Part shown: positions 16,156-25,494 of the stretch, piece after piece
Position numbering within the stretch: position 1 is the first letter of the stretch
Layout: every line of letters begins with the position of its first letter
Assembly: GCF_016862515.1 (NCBI RefSeq)
Contig: NZ_BONC01000021.1
Location: 1 to 64,000, forward strand
Source: Asanoa iriomotensis
Lineage (GTDB): Bacteria; Actinomycetota; Actinomycetes; Mycobacteriales; Micromonosporaceae
Direction of reading: 5' to 3'
DNA length: 64,000 bases
The notes under the pieces: model-generated
Told to the model about the DNA's origin: nothing
The model's database searches: none
The model's input: the letters and a program-made list of their open reading frames with translations, nothing else
Program-made: the position numbers and the translations under genes

Positions 16156-16164
16156 GCCTTCACC

Positions 16165-17370
16165 CTAGAGGCGGTACTCCTTGAGCAGACCCCGCGAGAT
16201 GATCGTTTTTTGGATCTCCGAGGTGCCCTCGCCGATCAGCAGGAACGGTGCCTCGCGCATCAGCCGCTCGATCTCGTACTCGGTCGAGTAGCCGTAGCCG
16301 CCGTGGATCCGGAACGCCTCCTGCACGATCTCGGCGCAATATTCCGAGGCCAGCAGCTTGGCCATGCCGGCCTCGACGTCGTTGCGGGCGCCGGAGTCCT
16401 TGAGCCGGGCCGCGTTGACCATCATCTGGTGCGCGGCCTCGATCTTCGTGGCCATCTCGGCGAGCTTGAACGCGATCGCCTGGTGCCCGGCCAGCGGCTC
16501 GCCGAACGTGTGCCGCTGCTGTGCGTACGCGATGGCGAGCTCGAAAGCTCTGATCGAGATGCCGCAGGCGCGCGCGGCGACGTTGACACGACCGACCTCG
16601 ATGCCGTCCATCATCTGGTAGAAGCCGCGACCGACCTGCTCAGGGCCACCGAGGACGGCCGAGTCGGGCACCGCGACGCCGTCGAGCACCATCTCCGTGG
16701 TCTCGACGCCCTTGTAGCCCATCTTGGCGATCTTGCCGGGGATGGTCAGGCCGGGTGCGGTCTCGCCGAAGCCGGGCTCCTTCTCCAGCAGGAAGCAGGT
16801 CATGTTGCCGTAGACACTCTCGGCGCCGTTGTCGGTCTTGACCAGCGTGGCCACCACCGACGAGTAGGCGCCGTTGGTCAGCCACATCTTCTGCCCGTCG
16901 AGGACGTAGCCGGTGCGGTCGCGGCGGGCGGTCGACCTGATCGCCGCCACGTCGGACCCGCAGCCGGGCTCCGACATCGAGAACGCGCCGCGGATCTCGC
17001 CGGTCGCCAGCCGCGGCAGCAGCGCCGCCCGCTGCTCCGGCGAGCCGTGGTGCGCGACCAGGTAGGCGACGATGAAGTGGGTGTTCACGATCCCGGAGAT
17101 CGACATCCAGCCGCGCGACAGCTCTTCGACCACGAGGGCGTACGTCAGGAGCGACTCACCGAGGCCGCCGTGCTCCTCGTCGATCGTCAGCCCGAAAAGC
17201 CCCATCTCCCGCATGCCGTCGACGATGTCGGCCGGGTACTCGTCGGCCCGCTCCAGCCGCGGTGCGTGCGGAATGATCTCTTTGTCGACGAACTCCCGGA
17301 CGGTCTCCAGGATCGACGTCTGCACGTCGGTGAGGCCAGGTGTCTGGGCCAGGCGCGCCATGGTTGACAT
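16165..17370 (-). CDS. acyl-CoA dehydrogenase
   Basis: 401 aa, the usual length. It should oxidise an acyl-CoA at C2-C3 with FAD and pass electrons to ETF. Signatures: AFSMSEPGCGSDVAAI in the middle domain, KMWLTNGAYS, RHTFGEPLAGHQAIAFKLAEM, and the C-terminal IGEGTSEIQK in which E381 is the expected catalytic base. The ATG at 17370 follows GAGGGAAG; M4 is a possible alternative. It lies in a leftward run with an MFS gene, but its neighbours across the intergenic gap (an SDR and a citrate lyase-type CoA-ester lyase) suggest acyl-CoA metabolism. Chain-length preference cannot be read. Confidence 0.92.
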   Translation of the reverse strand: MSTMARLAQTPGLTDVQTSILETVREFVDKEIIPHAPRLERADEYPADIVDGMREMGLFGLTIDEEHGGLGESLLTYALVVEELSRGWMSISGIVNTHFIVAYLVAHHGSPEQRAALLPRLATGEIRGAFSMSEPGCGSDVAAIRSTARRDRTGYVLDGQKMWLTNGAYSSVVATLVKTDNGAESVYGNMTCFLLEKEPGFGETAPGLTIPGKIAKMGYKGVETTEMVLDGVAVPDSAVLGGPEQVGRGFYQMMDGIEVGRVNVAARACGISIRAFELAIAYAQQRHTFGEPLAGHQAIAFKLAEMATKIEAAHQMMVNAARLKDSGARNDVEAGMAKLLASEYCAEIVQEAFRIHGGYGYSTEYEIERLMREAPFLLIGEGTSEIQKTIISRGLLKEYRL

Positions 17371-17454
17371 CTTCCCTCGTCATGACGGGGATCGGGGCGT
17401 GAATGGTCTCCTCGCGTTCAGTATCGTGCCGGGGACAACTCGGGAAAGGCGACG

Positions 17455-17988
17455 ATGAGCTACCCACCCCCTGGAAACCAGCCCGATCCGTACCAGCCGG
17501 GGCAGCCCTACGACCCGCAGCAGTCCGGGCCGCCGGCCTACCAGCCGCCCACCTCGGGGCAGCCGGATCCGACCTCGGTCCAGCCCAACCCATATGGCCA
17601 GCCCAACCCATATGGCCAGCCCAACCCGTACGGCCAGCCGAGCCCCTACGGCCAGCCGGATCCGTACGCCCAGTACGGGCAGCAGGCCTACGGCGGTGGC
17701 TACCAGCCCCAGCCCTACGGCTACGCGCCGGCCCGGGGCACCAACACCATGGCGATCCTGGCGCTGGTGCTCGGCATCCTGGTGCCGCCCGCGGGCATCG
17801 TGCTCGGCCACATGGCCAAGAAGCAGCTGCAGACCTCCGGCGAGGAGGGCGGCGGCCTGGCCACTGCCGGCCTGGTGGTCGGCTACGTGCTCACGGCCAT
17901 GTACGTGCTGTTCTGCTGCGGCGCGATCGGCCTGGGCTGGCTCGGCGCCACGATCGACAGCACGAGCTCGGGCTCAACGGGTTACTAG
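17455..17988 (+). CDS. DUF4190 membrane protein with Pro/Gln/Tyr repeat tail
   Basis: 177 aa. The first 90 residues are a low-complexity cytoplasmic region (NPYGQP repeats, encoded by 18-bp tandem units). Residues about 96-165 are a DUF4190 domain with two hydrophobic helices ([29 protein letters not shown] and [21 protein letters not shown]). Such proteins are common in actinobacteria; a role in the cell envelope is likely but unproven. The gene meets the facing SDR gene through a shared CTAG (17985-17988). Confidence 0.85.
   Translation: MSYPPPGNQPDPYQPGQPYDPQQSGPPAYQPPTSGQPDPTSVQPNPYGQPNPYGQPNPYGQPSPYGQPDPYAQYGQQAYGGGYQPQPYGYAPARGTNTMAILALVLGILVPPAGIVLGHMAKKQLQTSGEEGGGLATAGLVVGYVLTAMYVLFCCGAIGLGWLGATIDSTSSGSTGY
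17581..17670 (+). repeat. 18-bp tandem repeat coding NPYGQP units
   Basis: Five consecutive 18-base units begin CAGCC; the first two (17581-17598 and 17599-17616) are identical and the later ones drift at synonymous or near-synonymous positions. The array encodes the disordered tail of the DUF4190 protein and could change copy number by slippage. Confidence 0.85.
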
Positions 17989-18779
17989 CTGTAGTGCGCT
18001 TCGCGCACGCTGTTGCCGCCGTCGACCACCAGCATCTGCCCGGTGATGTACGACGCGGCCGGTGAGCACAGGAACGCGATCGCGGCGGCCACCTCGTCAG
18101 GGGTGCCCGGCCGCCCGATCGGCGTGCCGAGGCCCTGCTTGAGCTCGGTGACCGTGGACGCGGCGGTGTAGATGGTGCCCGGCGCGACCGCGTTGACGGT
18201 CACCCCGTCGGCCACCATCTCCATGGCCAGCGCCCGGGTCAGGCCGATCACCCCGGCCTTGCCCGCGGCGTACGCGGCCTCGGTCGGCAGCGCGTTGACG
18301 GGGCCGGCGGTCGCCGACAGGTTGACGATCCGGCCCCAGCCGCGCTCGGCCATGCCGCCGATGAACGCCCGGCTGCACAGGAACGCGGTGCTCAGGTTGC
18401 GGTCGATCTCGGAGCGCCACTCGTCGAAGGTGAGCTGGGCGACCGGCCGCAGCACCTCCGGGTTCGCCCGGCTGGTCAGGCCGGCGTTGTTGACCAGCAC
18501 CTCGACGTCGCCGAGCTGCTCGGCCACGGCGTCGGCCAGCGCGCCGACCTCGGCCTCGTCGGTCAGGTCGGCGACGAAGCCCGTGGCGCCCAGCTCGGTG
18601 GCCCGGTCGTGGATGCGCCGGGTGGTCGACACGATGGCCACCTTGGCGCCGAGCTGCAGCAGGCGGCGCGCGGTCGCGTACCCGATGCCGTCGGGGCTGC
18701 CGGCCCCGGTGACCAGAGCGACCTTCCCGTCGAGGCGAACGGTGGTCAACCCGTCGTCATGCTCCGTGTCGATTCCCAT
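17985..18779 (-). CDS. short-chain dehydrogenase/reductase, classical
   Basis: 264 aa from ATG 18779. Classical SDR signatures: [20 protein letters not shown] (NAD(P) site, about 20-39), NNAGLTS, the Ser in [10 protein letters not shown], and YAAGKAGV with the catalytic Tyr and Lys. The C-terminus [19 protein letters not shown] is typical of FabG-like members. The substrate is not predictable. The neighbouring CoA-ester lyase, read in the same direction 62 bases upstream, suggests a CoA or organic-acid pathway. It meets the DUF4190 gene through a shared CTAG. Confidence 0.92.
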   Translation of the reverse strand: MGIDTEHDDGLTTVRLDGKVALVTGAGSPDGIGYATARRLLQLGAKVAIVSTTRRIHDRATELGATGFVADLTDEAEVGALADAVAEQLGDVEVLVNNAGLTSRANPEVLRPVAQLTFDEWRSEIDRNLSTAFLCSRAFIGGMAERGWGRIVNLSATAGPVNALPTEAAYAAGKAGVIGLTRALAMEMVADGVTVNAVAPGTIYTAASTVTELKQGLGTPIGRPGTPDEVAAAIAFLCSPAASYITGQMLVVDGGNSVREAHYS

Positions 18780-18841
18780 GCGGGAGATCCTGCCCGGTCC
18801 CCGCAACCCGAGCAACGAGACCCCCGCCTCGGGGGACCGGC

Positions 18842-19783
18842 CTAGCCGGGCGGCGTGCGGGTCAGCCCGGCCGCGCGGCCCTTCGCCGCGATGACCAGCG
18901 CCATCTTCCGTGACGCCTCGTCGATCATCTCGTCGCCGAGCATCACCGCGCCCAGCTTGCCGCCGGCCTCCGAGGTGGCGTGCGCGTACGCGTCGAGGAT
19001 CTGCTCGGCGCGGTCGTAGTCTTCCTGGGTCGGCGCGTAGATCTCGTTGGCCGCGTCGATCTGCCCGGGATGCAGCACCCACTTGCCGTCGAAGCCGAGC
19101 GCGGCCGACCGCTTCGCCACCGCGCGGAACCCCTCGACGTCGCGGATCTGCAGGAACGGCCCGTCGATGGCCTGCTTGTCGTGCATCCGCGCGGCCATCA
19201 GCAGGCGCATCAGGATGTAGTGGTAGGGGTCGCCCGGGTAGTCGGGGATCAGCCCGCCGACCACCAGCGACCGCATGTTGATCGAGGCCATGAAGTCGGC
19301 CGGGCCGAAGATGATCGTCTCGACGCGGGGCGACGCGGTCGCGATCGCGTCCACGTTGACCAGGCCGGCCGCGTTCTCGATCTGCGCCTCGATGCCGATG
19401 CCGCCGACCGGCAGCCCGATCGCCTTCTCGATCTGGGTGAGGGTGAGGTCGAGCCACTCCACGTGGGCCGCGGACTGCACCTTGGGCAGCATCACGCAGT
19501 CCAGGTTGGATCCGGCGCCCTCGACCACCTCGACCACGTCGCGGTAGGTCCACTCCGTCGTCAGGTCGTTGACGCGTACGACCCGGATGCGGTCGCCCCA
19601 GTCGCCCTCGTTGAGCGCCGCGACCACGTTCTTGCGGGCCTCCGGCTTGGCCAGCGGCGCGACCGCGTCCTCGAGATCGAGGAAGACCTGGTCGGCCGGG
19701 AGTCCCCGGGCCTTGTCGAGCATCTTCAGGCTGGAACCGGGTACGGCCAAACAGGACCGGCGTGGGCGTCCCGCAGCGGCCAT
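18842..19783 (-). CDS. CoA-ester lyase (HpcH/HpaI, citrate lyase beta-type)
   Basis: 313 aa, ATG start behind GAGGAG. A TIM-barrel lyase of the CitE/malyl-CoA lyase family: [20 protein letters not shown] (about 12-31), [51 protein letters not shown] (metal-binding Glu), [10 protein letters not shown] and [15 protein letters not shown]. It should cleave or form a carbon-carbon bond in a substrate such as malyl-CoA or citramalyl-CoA using a divalent metal. It is 62 bases upstream of the SDR in the same direction, a possible operon; a second SDR diverges from its start. Confidence 0.88.
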   Translation of the reverse strand: MAAAGRPRRSCLAVPGSSLKMLDKARGLPADQVFLDLEDAVAPLAKPEARKNVVAALNEGDWGDRIRVVRVNDLTTEWTYRDVVEVVEGAGSNLDCVMLPKVQSAAHVEWLDLTLTQIEKAIGLPVGGIGIEAQIENAAGLVNVDAIATASPRVETIIFGPADFMASINMRSLVVGGLIPDYPGDPYHYILMRLLMAARMHDKQAIDGPFLQIRDVEGFRAVAKRSAALGFDGKWVLHPGQIDAANEIYAPTQEDYDRAEQILDAYAHATSEAGGKLGAVMLGDEMIDEASRKMALVIAAKGRAAGLTRTPPG

Positions 19784-19860
19784 CGACGGCTCCTCACGAT
19801 CGTTACAGTTAGGCCCTGACCAAACGGTAACCTCGCGCGACGACCGAGGAGAACCAAGCA

Positions 19861-20676
19861 GTGGAAGAAGTCACCGGGCGAGTCGCAGTGATCACCGGGG
19901 CCAGTTCCGGGATCGGGTTGTCCGCCGCCGTGGCCCTGGCCCGCCGCGGTGACCAGGTCGTCCTCGTCGGACGCGACCCCGCCCGGCTGGCCGCGGCCGC
20001 GGCCGAGGTGCGCGACGCCGCCGGCACGCTGCCGGCCTCCTTCCGCGCCGACTTCGGCGCGCTCGACGACGTGCGGGGGCTCGCCGAGCAGCTTCGCGCG
20101 GCGTACGACCGGATCGACGTGCTGGCCAACAACGCGGGCGCGATCGTGCTGCACCCGGCGACCACCGTGGACGGCTACGAGCTGACCATCCAGGCCAACC
20201 ACCTGGCCAGCTTCCTGCTCACCGTGCTGTTGCACGACCGGCTCGGGCGGATGGTGGTGACCGCGTCGGGCGCGCACCGCTGGGGCAACCTGGACCCGCG
20301 CGACCTCAACCGGCCGCTGGACGGCTACATCCCGCTGCGGGCGTACGGCACGAGCAAGCAGGCCAACATCCTGTTCGCCGCCGAGGCGGCCCGGCAGTGG
20401 CCGGGGATGCTGTCGTTCTCCTATCACCCGGGCGCGGTGCGCACCCGGTTCTACAACGAAAACCGGCTGATCGCCTGGGGCATGAAGCACACGCCGCTGC
20501 TGCGCGGCCCGGAGAAGGGCGCCGAGACGCTGGTCTGGCTGGCCACCGCTGACCCGGCGCTGCTGGTCAACGGCGCCTACTACTACGACTTGAAGCCGCG
20601 CCGACTCGGCGCCAAGGCCACCGACCCGGCCCTGGCCGCGGCCCTCTGGAAGGCTAGCGAGCAGGCGATCTCCTAG
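19861..20676 (+). CDS. short-chain dehydrogenase/reductase, retinol dehydrogenase-like
   Basis: 271 aa, GTG start behind GAGGAG. SDR signatures: VAVITGASSGIGLSAAVAL (about 8-26), NNAGAI, VVTASGAH, and YGTSKQANILFAAE with the catalytic Tyr and Lys. The longer C-terminal part (SYHPGAVRTRFYNENRL) matches the retinol dehydrogenase/protochlorophyllide reductase-like subgroup. The substrate is unknown. It diverges from the CoA-ester lyase gene and interlocks with the facing EamA transporter through a shared CTAG (20673-20676). Confidence 0.9.
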   Translation: MEEVTGRVAVITGASSGIGLSAAVALARRGDQVVLVGRDPARLAAAAAEVRDAAGTLPASFRADFGALDDVRGLAEQLRAAYDRIDVLANNAGAIVLHPATTVDGYELTIQANHLASFLLTVLLHDRLGRMVVTASGAHRWGNLDPRDLNRPLDGYIPLRAYGTSKQANILFAAEAARQWPGMLSFSYHPGAVRTRFYNENRLIAWGMKHTPLLRGPEKGAETLVWLATADPALLVNGAYYYDLKPRRLGAKATDPALAAALWKASEQAIS

Positions 20677-21605
20677 GGCGCGACGGCGACCTCGGCGGCC
20701 AGGGCGCGCTCGCGTTCGCGGCGGCTCGCCTGTGCTCCGCCGAGCACCACGATCGCGACGCCGACGAGCAGCAGGGCGAGGCCGGGCAGCGAGGCGGTCC
20801 GCGGCACCTGGTCGAGCCAGAGCCAGGCGATCAGCGCCGCGCCCGGCACCTCGAGCAGGATCAGCACGCTGATCGTGGTGGCCGAGACCCGGCGCAGCGC
20901 GTAGTTGAACATCGTGTGCCCGAGCAGTTGGGCGCCGGCCACCAGGCCGAGGATGGCCAACCAGGTCGTGCCCGGGTAGCCGGACAGCGACTGCCCCGAG
21001 GCCAGGCAGATGACCAGCAGCAGCACCGCGCAGACCGAATAACAGATCGTCGTGTACGTGGTGGTGCTCAGGGTGACCCGGGCCCGCTCACCGAGCGCCG
21101 TGTACGCGGCCGCCATCACCGCGCCGAGCACCGCCAGCAGGTCGCCCAGCACGGCGCGGGACGAGACGCCGAAGTCCGCGCCGGTGGCCAGCACCGCACC
21201 CAACACCGCGACGCCGATGCCGGCCCAGGTCACCGTGCGCAGCTTGCGGCCCTGTGCGACCGAGATCAGCCCCTGCCAGACCGGCTGGGTGGCCACCAGC
21301 GCGGTGGACGCGGCCACGGTGGTGAACCGGATGCTCGGCATCCAGGCCGCGAAGTGCGCGGCGAGGGCCACGCCGGCCGCCACGCAGAACAGGCCCTCGC
21401 GGCGGGCCAGGGCGGCGTACTCGCCGCGGCGGGCGATCAGCGAGATCGGGCCGAGCACGCCGACGGCCAGCGCGTTGCGCCAGAACGCGATGGCCAGCGC
21501 CGGCGCCGCGGTGGCGAAGGCGATCAGCGGACCGGAGGTGGAGACGGCGAGGACGGCGACGACCAGCGCCGTGGTGGCGGCCGGGTCGAGGGCAGGGCGG
21601 TGCAC
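20673..21605 (-). CDS. EamA (DMT) family transporter
   Basis: 310 aa, GTG start. About ten hydrophobic helices in two EamA repeats. The first repeat has FWRNALAVGVLGPISLIARR and STALVATQPVWQGLIS, the second VLGAVMAAAYTALGERAR and LLEVPGAALIAWLWLDQVP. This is the drug/metabolite exporter fold (RhaT/YdcZ-type); the substrate is unknown. The gene diverges from a HAD hydrolase gene across about 97 bases, and its stop shares CTAG with the SDR to its left. Confidence 0.88.
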   Translation of the reverse strand: MHRPALDPAATTALVVAVLAVSTSGPLIAFATAAPALAIAFWRNALAVGVLGPISLIARRGEYAALARREGLFCVAAGVALAAHFAAWMPSIRFTTVAASTALVATQPVWQGLISVAQGRKLRTVTWAGIGVAVLGAVLATGADFGVSSRAVLGDLLAVLGAVMAAAYTALGERARVTLSTTTYTTICYSVCAVLLLVICLASGQSLSGYPGTTWLAILGLVAGAQLLGHTMFNYALRRVSATTISVLILLEVPGAALIAWLWLDQVPRTASLPGLALLLVGVAIVVLGGAQASRRERERALAAEVAVAP

Positions 21606-21702
21606 GATGAACCATCCTCACAAATCACAACCTGCGTTTATCCGACTACTGTCAGTCGATCAGCCGATAGGGCGGGGCGGTGCGCGTCGATAGGCTGCCC
21701 CG

Positions 21703-22422
21703 GTGCCCGCATTACGCGCGGTTGTGTTCGACTTCTTCGGCACTCTGACCCGGCCTGTCAAACGAGGTCCCGAGCACCTCGAGACCGCCCGCATCCTGGG
21801 ATGCGATCCCCAGGTGATGATCGCTCTGCTGGACGCCTCCTACTACCGCCGCGCCAGCGGCGACCTCGGCTCCGCCGAGGACAACCTGCGCTGGATCGCC
21901 GCCCGGGCCGGCGCCGACCCATCCGACGAGGCGGTGCGGGCAGCGCTGGCTTGCCGGGTCCGCGCCGTCCGGCACGACACGGAACTGCGGGACGAGGCCG
22001 TCCCGGTGCTGTGGGCGCTGCGGCTGCGCGGGCTGCGTACCGCCGTGGTCAGTGACTGCACCCACGAGCTGCCCGCGCTGCTGCCGGGCCTGCCGATCGC
22101 GCCGCTGCTCGACACGGCCGTGTTCTCCGTCGAGGAGGGGGTCTGCAAGCCGGACCCGAGCATCTACCTGGCCGCCTGCCAGCGGCTGCGGGTGGCGCCC
22201 GAGGAGTGCCTCTATGTCGGCGACGGCGGCAGCCACGAGCTGACCGGCGCGGCCGAGGTCGGCATGACCGCCGTCCGGCTGGCTTCCCCCGACCTCGCCG
22301 ACCACCTGGTCTTCGCGGCCGACGAGGGCTGGTCCGGCTGCGCGGTGGACGGGCTCGTCGGCGTGCTCGACGAGGTCGACCATGGCCAGCACGCCCCGGT
22401 GCCGGGCAGGATGAGGGGGTGA
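21703..22422 (+). CDS. HAD-superfamily hydrolase
   Basis: 239 aa, GTG start. HAD motifs: AVVFDFFGTLTR (nucleophile and acid Asp, about 5-16), VVSDCTHEL (Ser/Thr motif II), GVCKPDPSIYLAAC (Lys motif III) and YVGDGGSHELTGAAEVGM (acidic motif IV). The cap between the first motifs is of the haloacid dehalogenase type, so either phosphatase or dehalogenase activity is possible. Translation is coupled to the next gene by a GTGA overlap of 4 bases at 22419-22422. Confidence 0.88.
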   Translation: MPALRAVVFDFFGTLTRPVKRGPEHLETARILGCDPQVMIALLDASYYRRASGDLGSAEDNLRWIAARAGADPSDEAVRAALACRVRAVRHDTELRDEAVPVLWALRLRGLRTAVVSDCTHELPALLPGLPIAPLLDTAVFSVEEGVCKPDPSIYLAACQRLRVAPEECLYVGDGGSHELTGAAEVGMTAVRLASPDLADHLVFAADEGWSGCAVDGLVGVLDEVDHGQHAPVPGRMRG

Positions 22423-22916
22423 CCGACCCGGTGGTGGAAGAGGCGATCAAGAAGGCGGCCGTGGCCTGGGTGTCCGTCGACGGCGGCCAGCCGCGCGGGC
22501 TCTGGTGCGTGCCGATCGAAGGCGCGCTCTACGTGATCAGCGGCATCGGCGAGCAGCGGCTGCCCGGGCTGGCCGGCGCGACCACCGCCGAGGTGACCCT
22601 GCGCGGCGACCACGGCGGCCGGATCGTCACCTGGACGGCCGACGTGCGCCGGGTGCAGCCCGGCGACGACGAGTGGAACACGGTCGCGCCGCAGGTCGGC
22701 GGCAAGCGGCTCAACGCACCGGGCCCCACCGAGCAGTTGGTCGAGCGCTGGGCGATGGACTGCACGCTGAGCTGCCTGAGCCCGGCCGCGGACGGCGCGG
22801 TGGTCACCCGGCCCGACCTGCCCGACGCCAGCCTCGCCGAGCCGCCCCGCGAGACGCCCGCGGCCCGGCCGACCCGCAAGCCGTTCCGCCTGCACAAGGT
22901 GCGCGGCAAACGCTAG
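22419..22916 (+). CDS. conserved hypothetical, PNPOx-like fold suspected
   Basis: 165 aa, GTG start overlapping the HAD stop by 4 bases. It has strand-rich sequence VAWVSVDGGQPRGLWCVPIEGALYVISG and AEVTLRGDHGGRIVTWTADVRRV, which resembles the flavin-binding split barrel of pyridoxamine-phosphate-oxidase-like proteins, but I cannot see a clear cofactor motif. The C-terminus is basic (PTRKPFRLHKVRGKR), perhaps for nucleic-acid contact. I do not name a function. It ends in a CTAG shared with the facing membrane protein gene (22913-22916). Confidence 0.72.
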   Translation: MTDPVVEEAIKKAAVAWVSVDGGQPRGLWCVPIEGALYVISGIGEQRLPGLAGATTAEVTLRGDHGGRIVTWTADVRRVQPGDDEWNTVAPQVGGKRLNAPGPTEQLVERWAMDCTLSCLSPAADGAVVTRPDLPDASLAEPPRETPAARPTRKPFRLHKVRGKR

Positions 22917-24211
22917 TCGAGCCACCACCTCGCCGCGTCGCCGCCGTAGGGCGTGAGCATCAGGGCCGGCAGGACCACGGCCGAGACGGCGGCGACCAGG
23001 AGCAGGTGCCAGGCGACCCGGCCGACGCGCCGGCGGCCGGTCACCAGCAGCGGCACAGACGCCGTCAGCAGCAGTGGTGAGAGCAGCAACCCGGTGTAGT
23101 AGAGCAGCGCGACGGGCACGAACACCGGCAGCGACAGGACCTCCTTCGGATCGTGCGCGCCGCTGAGCATCGCCGCCCGGTCGGCGCCGGCGGTCAGCAT
23201 GCGCGTCGTGAAGGTGACCAGGACGGTCGCCATGGCGACGCCGAACGCGAGGTGGGCGACGGCGACGACGCGCGCGCCCACCCGGACCGGGTCGACCGGG
23301 GTGCGGCCGGGCGCGAACCGCCGGGTGGGCAGGACCGCCGCGAGACCCAGCGTCGCCGCCGTGCACAGGAGGCCGAGCCGCTCGGGGAGACCGGCGGAGA
23401 AGATCGTCGTCTGCGTGCTGCCCCGGGAGTTGGCGACCCAGCCGACGGCCGCCGCCGCGATGAGCAGGAGGGCCGGGACGCCGGTCAGCGCGATGGCCAG
23501 CCGGCCCGTCGGCTCCAGCGCACGGAAGCGGCGCAGCGTCCACGTGGTGACCAGCCAGCCGGTCAGCCCGCCCAGGAGGAGCGCGGCGGCGCCGGCCGGC
23601 AGGAGGGCCGCCGGGACCGGGTAGCGGACGTCGAGGAACGCGCTCACGCCGAACTCCGTCGGACCGGAGCCCACGGTGACGACCATGGTCTGGCCGCCGC
23701 GTTCGAGGGTGATCCCCGAGCCGGTCGCCGCCACCGCCGCCCAGCCCTCGGCCAACGCGTGGGAGCGCAGGTCGGCGACCAAGTCGGGCACCGGCCGAGA
23801 GCCGGGTGCGTAGGTGACGTCCACCTGGGTCGGGCCGCCGATCGACGTCCACGTGCGGCTGGCGCGGCCCGCGGACATGACGTCGGGCGGCATCAGCGAG
23901 ACCGCGGCCGGCAGTGCGACGTCGCCGGGGTCGCGGTCGGCCGCGAACTGGACCGCCACGCCCAGCGCGACATAGGCGGCCGCCGCCGCGCCGAGCAGGG
24001 CCAGGACGGTGTAGCGGCGACCGTGCGGCGGCCCGAAGCGCTGCCGCAGCCCGCCCCGCACCAGGTCCCACGCCTCACCGGCCGGTGGGTGCGTCCGGTC
24101 GGGCGGAGCGCCTTCCAGCAGCGTGGTCAGCAACTCGTCGCCGCGGGCCCGCCGGTAGGCGCGCGGGTAGGCCAGCAGCAGGCGGCGGTAGCGGCGCTCG
24201 AGCGGGGTCAC
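22913..24211 (-). CDS. multi-pass membrane protein regulated with PadR
   Basis: 432 aa. The first 60 residues are cytoplasmic and resemble the N-terminal segment often seen in PadR-linked proteins (TPLERRYRRLLLAYPRAYRRARGDELLTTLLEG). About eight hydrophobic helices follow, with an extracytoplasmic region of about 100 residues near 105-205 (VDVTYAPGSRPVPDLVADLR). It overlaps the PadR gene by 4 bases (GTGA), so the two are cotranscribed and the regulator probably controls this gene. The substrate or role is unknown. Confidence 0.82.
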   Translation of the reverse strand: MTPLERRYRRLLLAYPRAYRRARGDELLTTLLEGAPPDRTHPPAGEAWDLVRGGLRQRFGPPHGRRYTVLALLGAAAAAYVALGVAVQFAADRDPGDVALPAAVSLMPPDVMSAGRASRTWTSIGGPTQVDVTYAPGSRPVPDLVADLRSHALAEGWAAVAATGSGITLERGGQTMVVTVGSGPTEFGVSAFLDVRYPVPAALLPAGAAALLLGGLTGWLVTTWTLRRFRALEPTGRLAIALTGVPALLLIAAAAVGWVANSRGSTQTTIFSAGLPERLGLLCTAATLGLAAVLPTRRFAPGRTPVDPVRVGARVVAVAHLAFGVAMATVLVTFTTRMLTAGADRAAMLSGAHDPKEVLSLPVFVPVALLYYTGLLLSPLLLTASVPLLVTGRRRVGRVAWHLLLVAAVSAVVLPALMLTPYGGDAARWWLD

Positions 24212-24546
24212 CGCCCCGCCCCGAACGCGAGCCGGGTGGTCCGCCGCAGCCGGGCGGCGGCCATGGCGGCGTTGGCCCGCAGCCGGTCGACCTCGGCGGA
24301 CAGCGCGCCGGCGCCGTCGTCGGTGAGCCGGTAGTAGCGGCGAAGCCGCCCGTCGACGGCCTCCTCACGGTCGACGACGAGCAGGCCCTCCTCGGTGAGC
24401 CGGTCGAGCGCGGCGTAGAGGGTGCCCGCCCGCAGCGTGACCCGGCCGCCGGACAGGTCGGCGACGGCACGGATCACGCCGTAGCCGTGCAGCGGCTGCT
24501 CGGCCAGCGCGGTGAGGATGAAGAAGGTCGGCTCCTGCATCGCCAT
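24208..24546 (-). CDS. PadR-family transcriptional regulator
   Basis: 112 aa. Winged-helix PadR domain over nearly the whole length: PTFFILTALAEQPLHGYGVIRAVADLSGGRV and TLYAALDRLTEEGLLVVDREEAVDGRLRRYYRLTDDGAGAL. A small C-terminal dimerisation helix follows. It should bind DNA as a dimer and repress the gene it is coupled to. The start is ATG 24546 (MAMQ...) with ATG 24540 as an alternative. No operator palindrome is clear in the 41-base gap upstream. Confidence 0.93.
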   Translation of the reverse strand: MAMQEPTFFILTALAEQPLHGYGVIRAVADLSGGRVTLRAGTLYAALDRLTEEGLLVVDREEAVDGRLRRYYRLTDDGAGALSAEVDRLRANAAMAAARLRRTTRLAFGAGR

Positions 24547-24587
24547 GCGCCGATGCTACCGACCATCTGCATATACCGCCAGTCGTA

Positions 24588-25463
24588 CTATCCGACGAAG
24601 GGTGGCACCGCCATCTCGCCGCGGGCGATCGGCACCACGTTGCCGGTGACCCGGGCCCTGGTCACCGCGCCGCCGGCGGCGGTCACCACGCAGTCCAGCA
24701 CCGACGGGCGGTGCAGCTCGGTGCCCTGGTGCACGACGTAGCCGCTCTCCCCGTCGGCGGCGAGCAGGCCGCCGGTGACCAGCCAGACGCCGAGGCCGAG
24801 CGCGGCCGAGCCGGTCGCCGGGTCCTCCGGCACCGACAGCCCGGGCGCGAAGACGCGGGCGTGGGCGGTGCGGGACGCCGGGTCCCAGGCGAACACGTCG
24901 ATGCTGTCGGCCACCACGCCGCGGGCGGCCGCGCTGTCGACCCGCGCCCGGGCCACCGCGTCCGCGCGTACCGGCAGATAGGGAAACTCCAGGCCACAGC
25001 CGGCCACGCGGGGTGGCGCGGCGGGGTCGAGGTCCTCGGCGGTCAGGCTCACGGCGGCCAGCAGCGGGCCCGGGTCCAGCGGCTCGCCGACCGTCGCGGC
25101 GCCGCCGGTCAGCGTCGCGGTCGAACCGGACACCACCACCGGAAGCAGACCCGCGCCGCACTCCTGCACGACCTCGCCCGCCGCGAACAGCCCACGACCG
25201 GCCGCGGTCACCGCCGCGCCGACGCTGGGGTGTCCCGCGAACGGCAGCTCGCTGTTGGGCGTGAAGATCCGCGCCCGGTAGGTGGCCTGGGCACCCGGTG
25301 ACGGCGGCAGCACGAAGACCGTCTCCGACAGGTTGAACTCGCGGGCCAGCGCCTGCATCTGGGTCGCCGCCAGCTCCTCGCCGCCGAAGACCACGGCGAG
25401 CGGGTTGCCGGTGAACGGCCGGTCGGTGAAGACGTCGACGATCTCGTACGCGACGGTAGACAT
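24588..25463 (-). CDS. PhzF-family isomerase/epimerase-like protein
   Basis: 291 aa in two similar halves. The PhzF signatures are visible: VDVFTDRPFTGNPLAVVF near the N-terminus, EFNLSETVFVLPP with E47 as the expected catalytic glutamate, ELPFAGHPSVGAA in the first half, and VPEDPATGSAALGLGVWL in the second. Family members isomerise cyclic or dienoic acids without cofactor; the name comes from phenazine synthesis but most members are of unknown substrate. No phenazine genes are nearby. It is followed to the left by the PadR gene after a 41-base gap. Confidence 0.92.
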   Translation of the reverse strand: MSTVAYEIVDVFTDRPFTGNPLAVVFGGEELAATQMQALAREFNLSETVFVLPPSPGAQATYRARIFTPNSELPFAGHPSVGAAVTAAGRGLFAAGEVVQECGAGLLPVVVSGSTATLTGGAATVGEPLDPGPLLAAVSLTAEDLDPAAPPRVAGCGLEFPYLPVRADAVARARVDSAAARGVVADSIDVFAWDPASRTAHARVFAPGLSVPEDPATGSAALGLGVWLVTGGLLAADGESGYVVHQGTELHRPSVLDCVVTAAGGAVTRARVTGNVVPIARGEMAVPPFVG

Positions 25464-25494
25464 GCGCTTCAGCCTAGGGAATTAGGCTGGTCTG

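Noticed and set aside
17581-17670. Short tandem repeats that might suggest a CRISPR array
   Set aside because: The units are 18 bases with no spacers and encode a repeated tail within a DUF4190 gene; the RecB-like nuclease is elsewhere and no Cas gene is present.
22212-24071. A 619-residue leftward open frame
   Set aside because: It runs antisense to genes with clear starts and motifs and itself is Arg/Pro-rich low-complexity sequence, as expected from a high-GC shadow frame.
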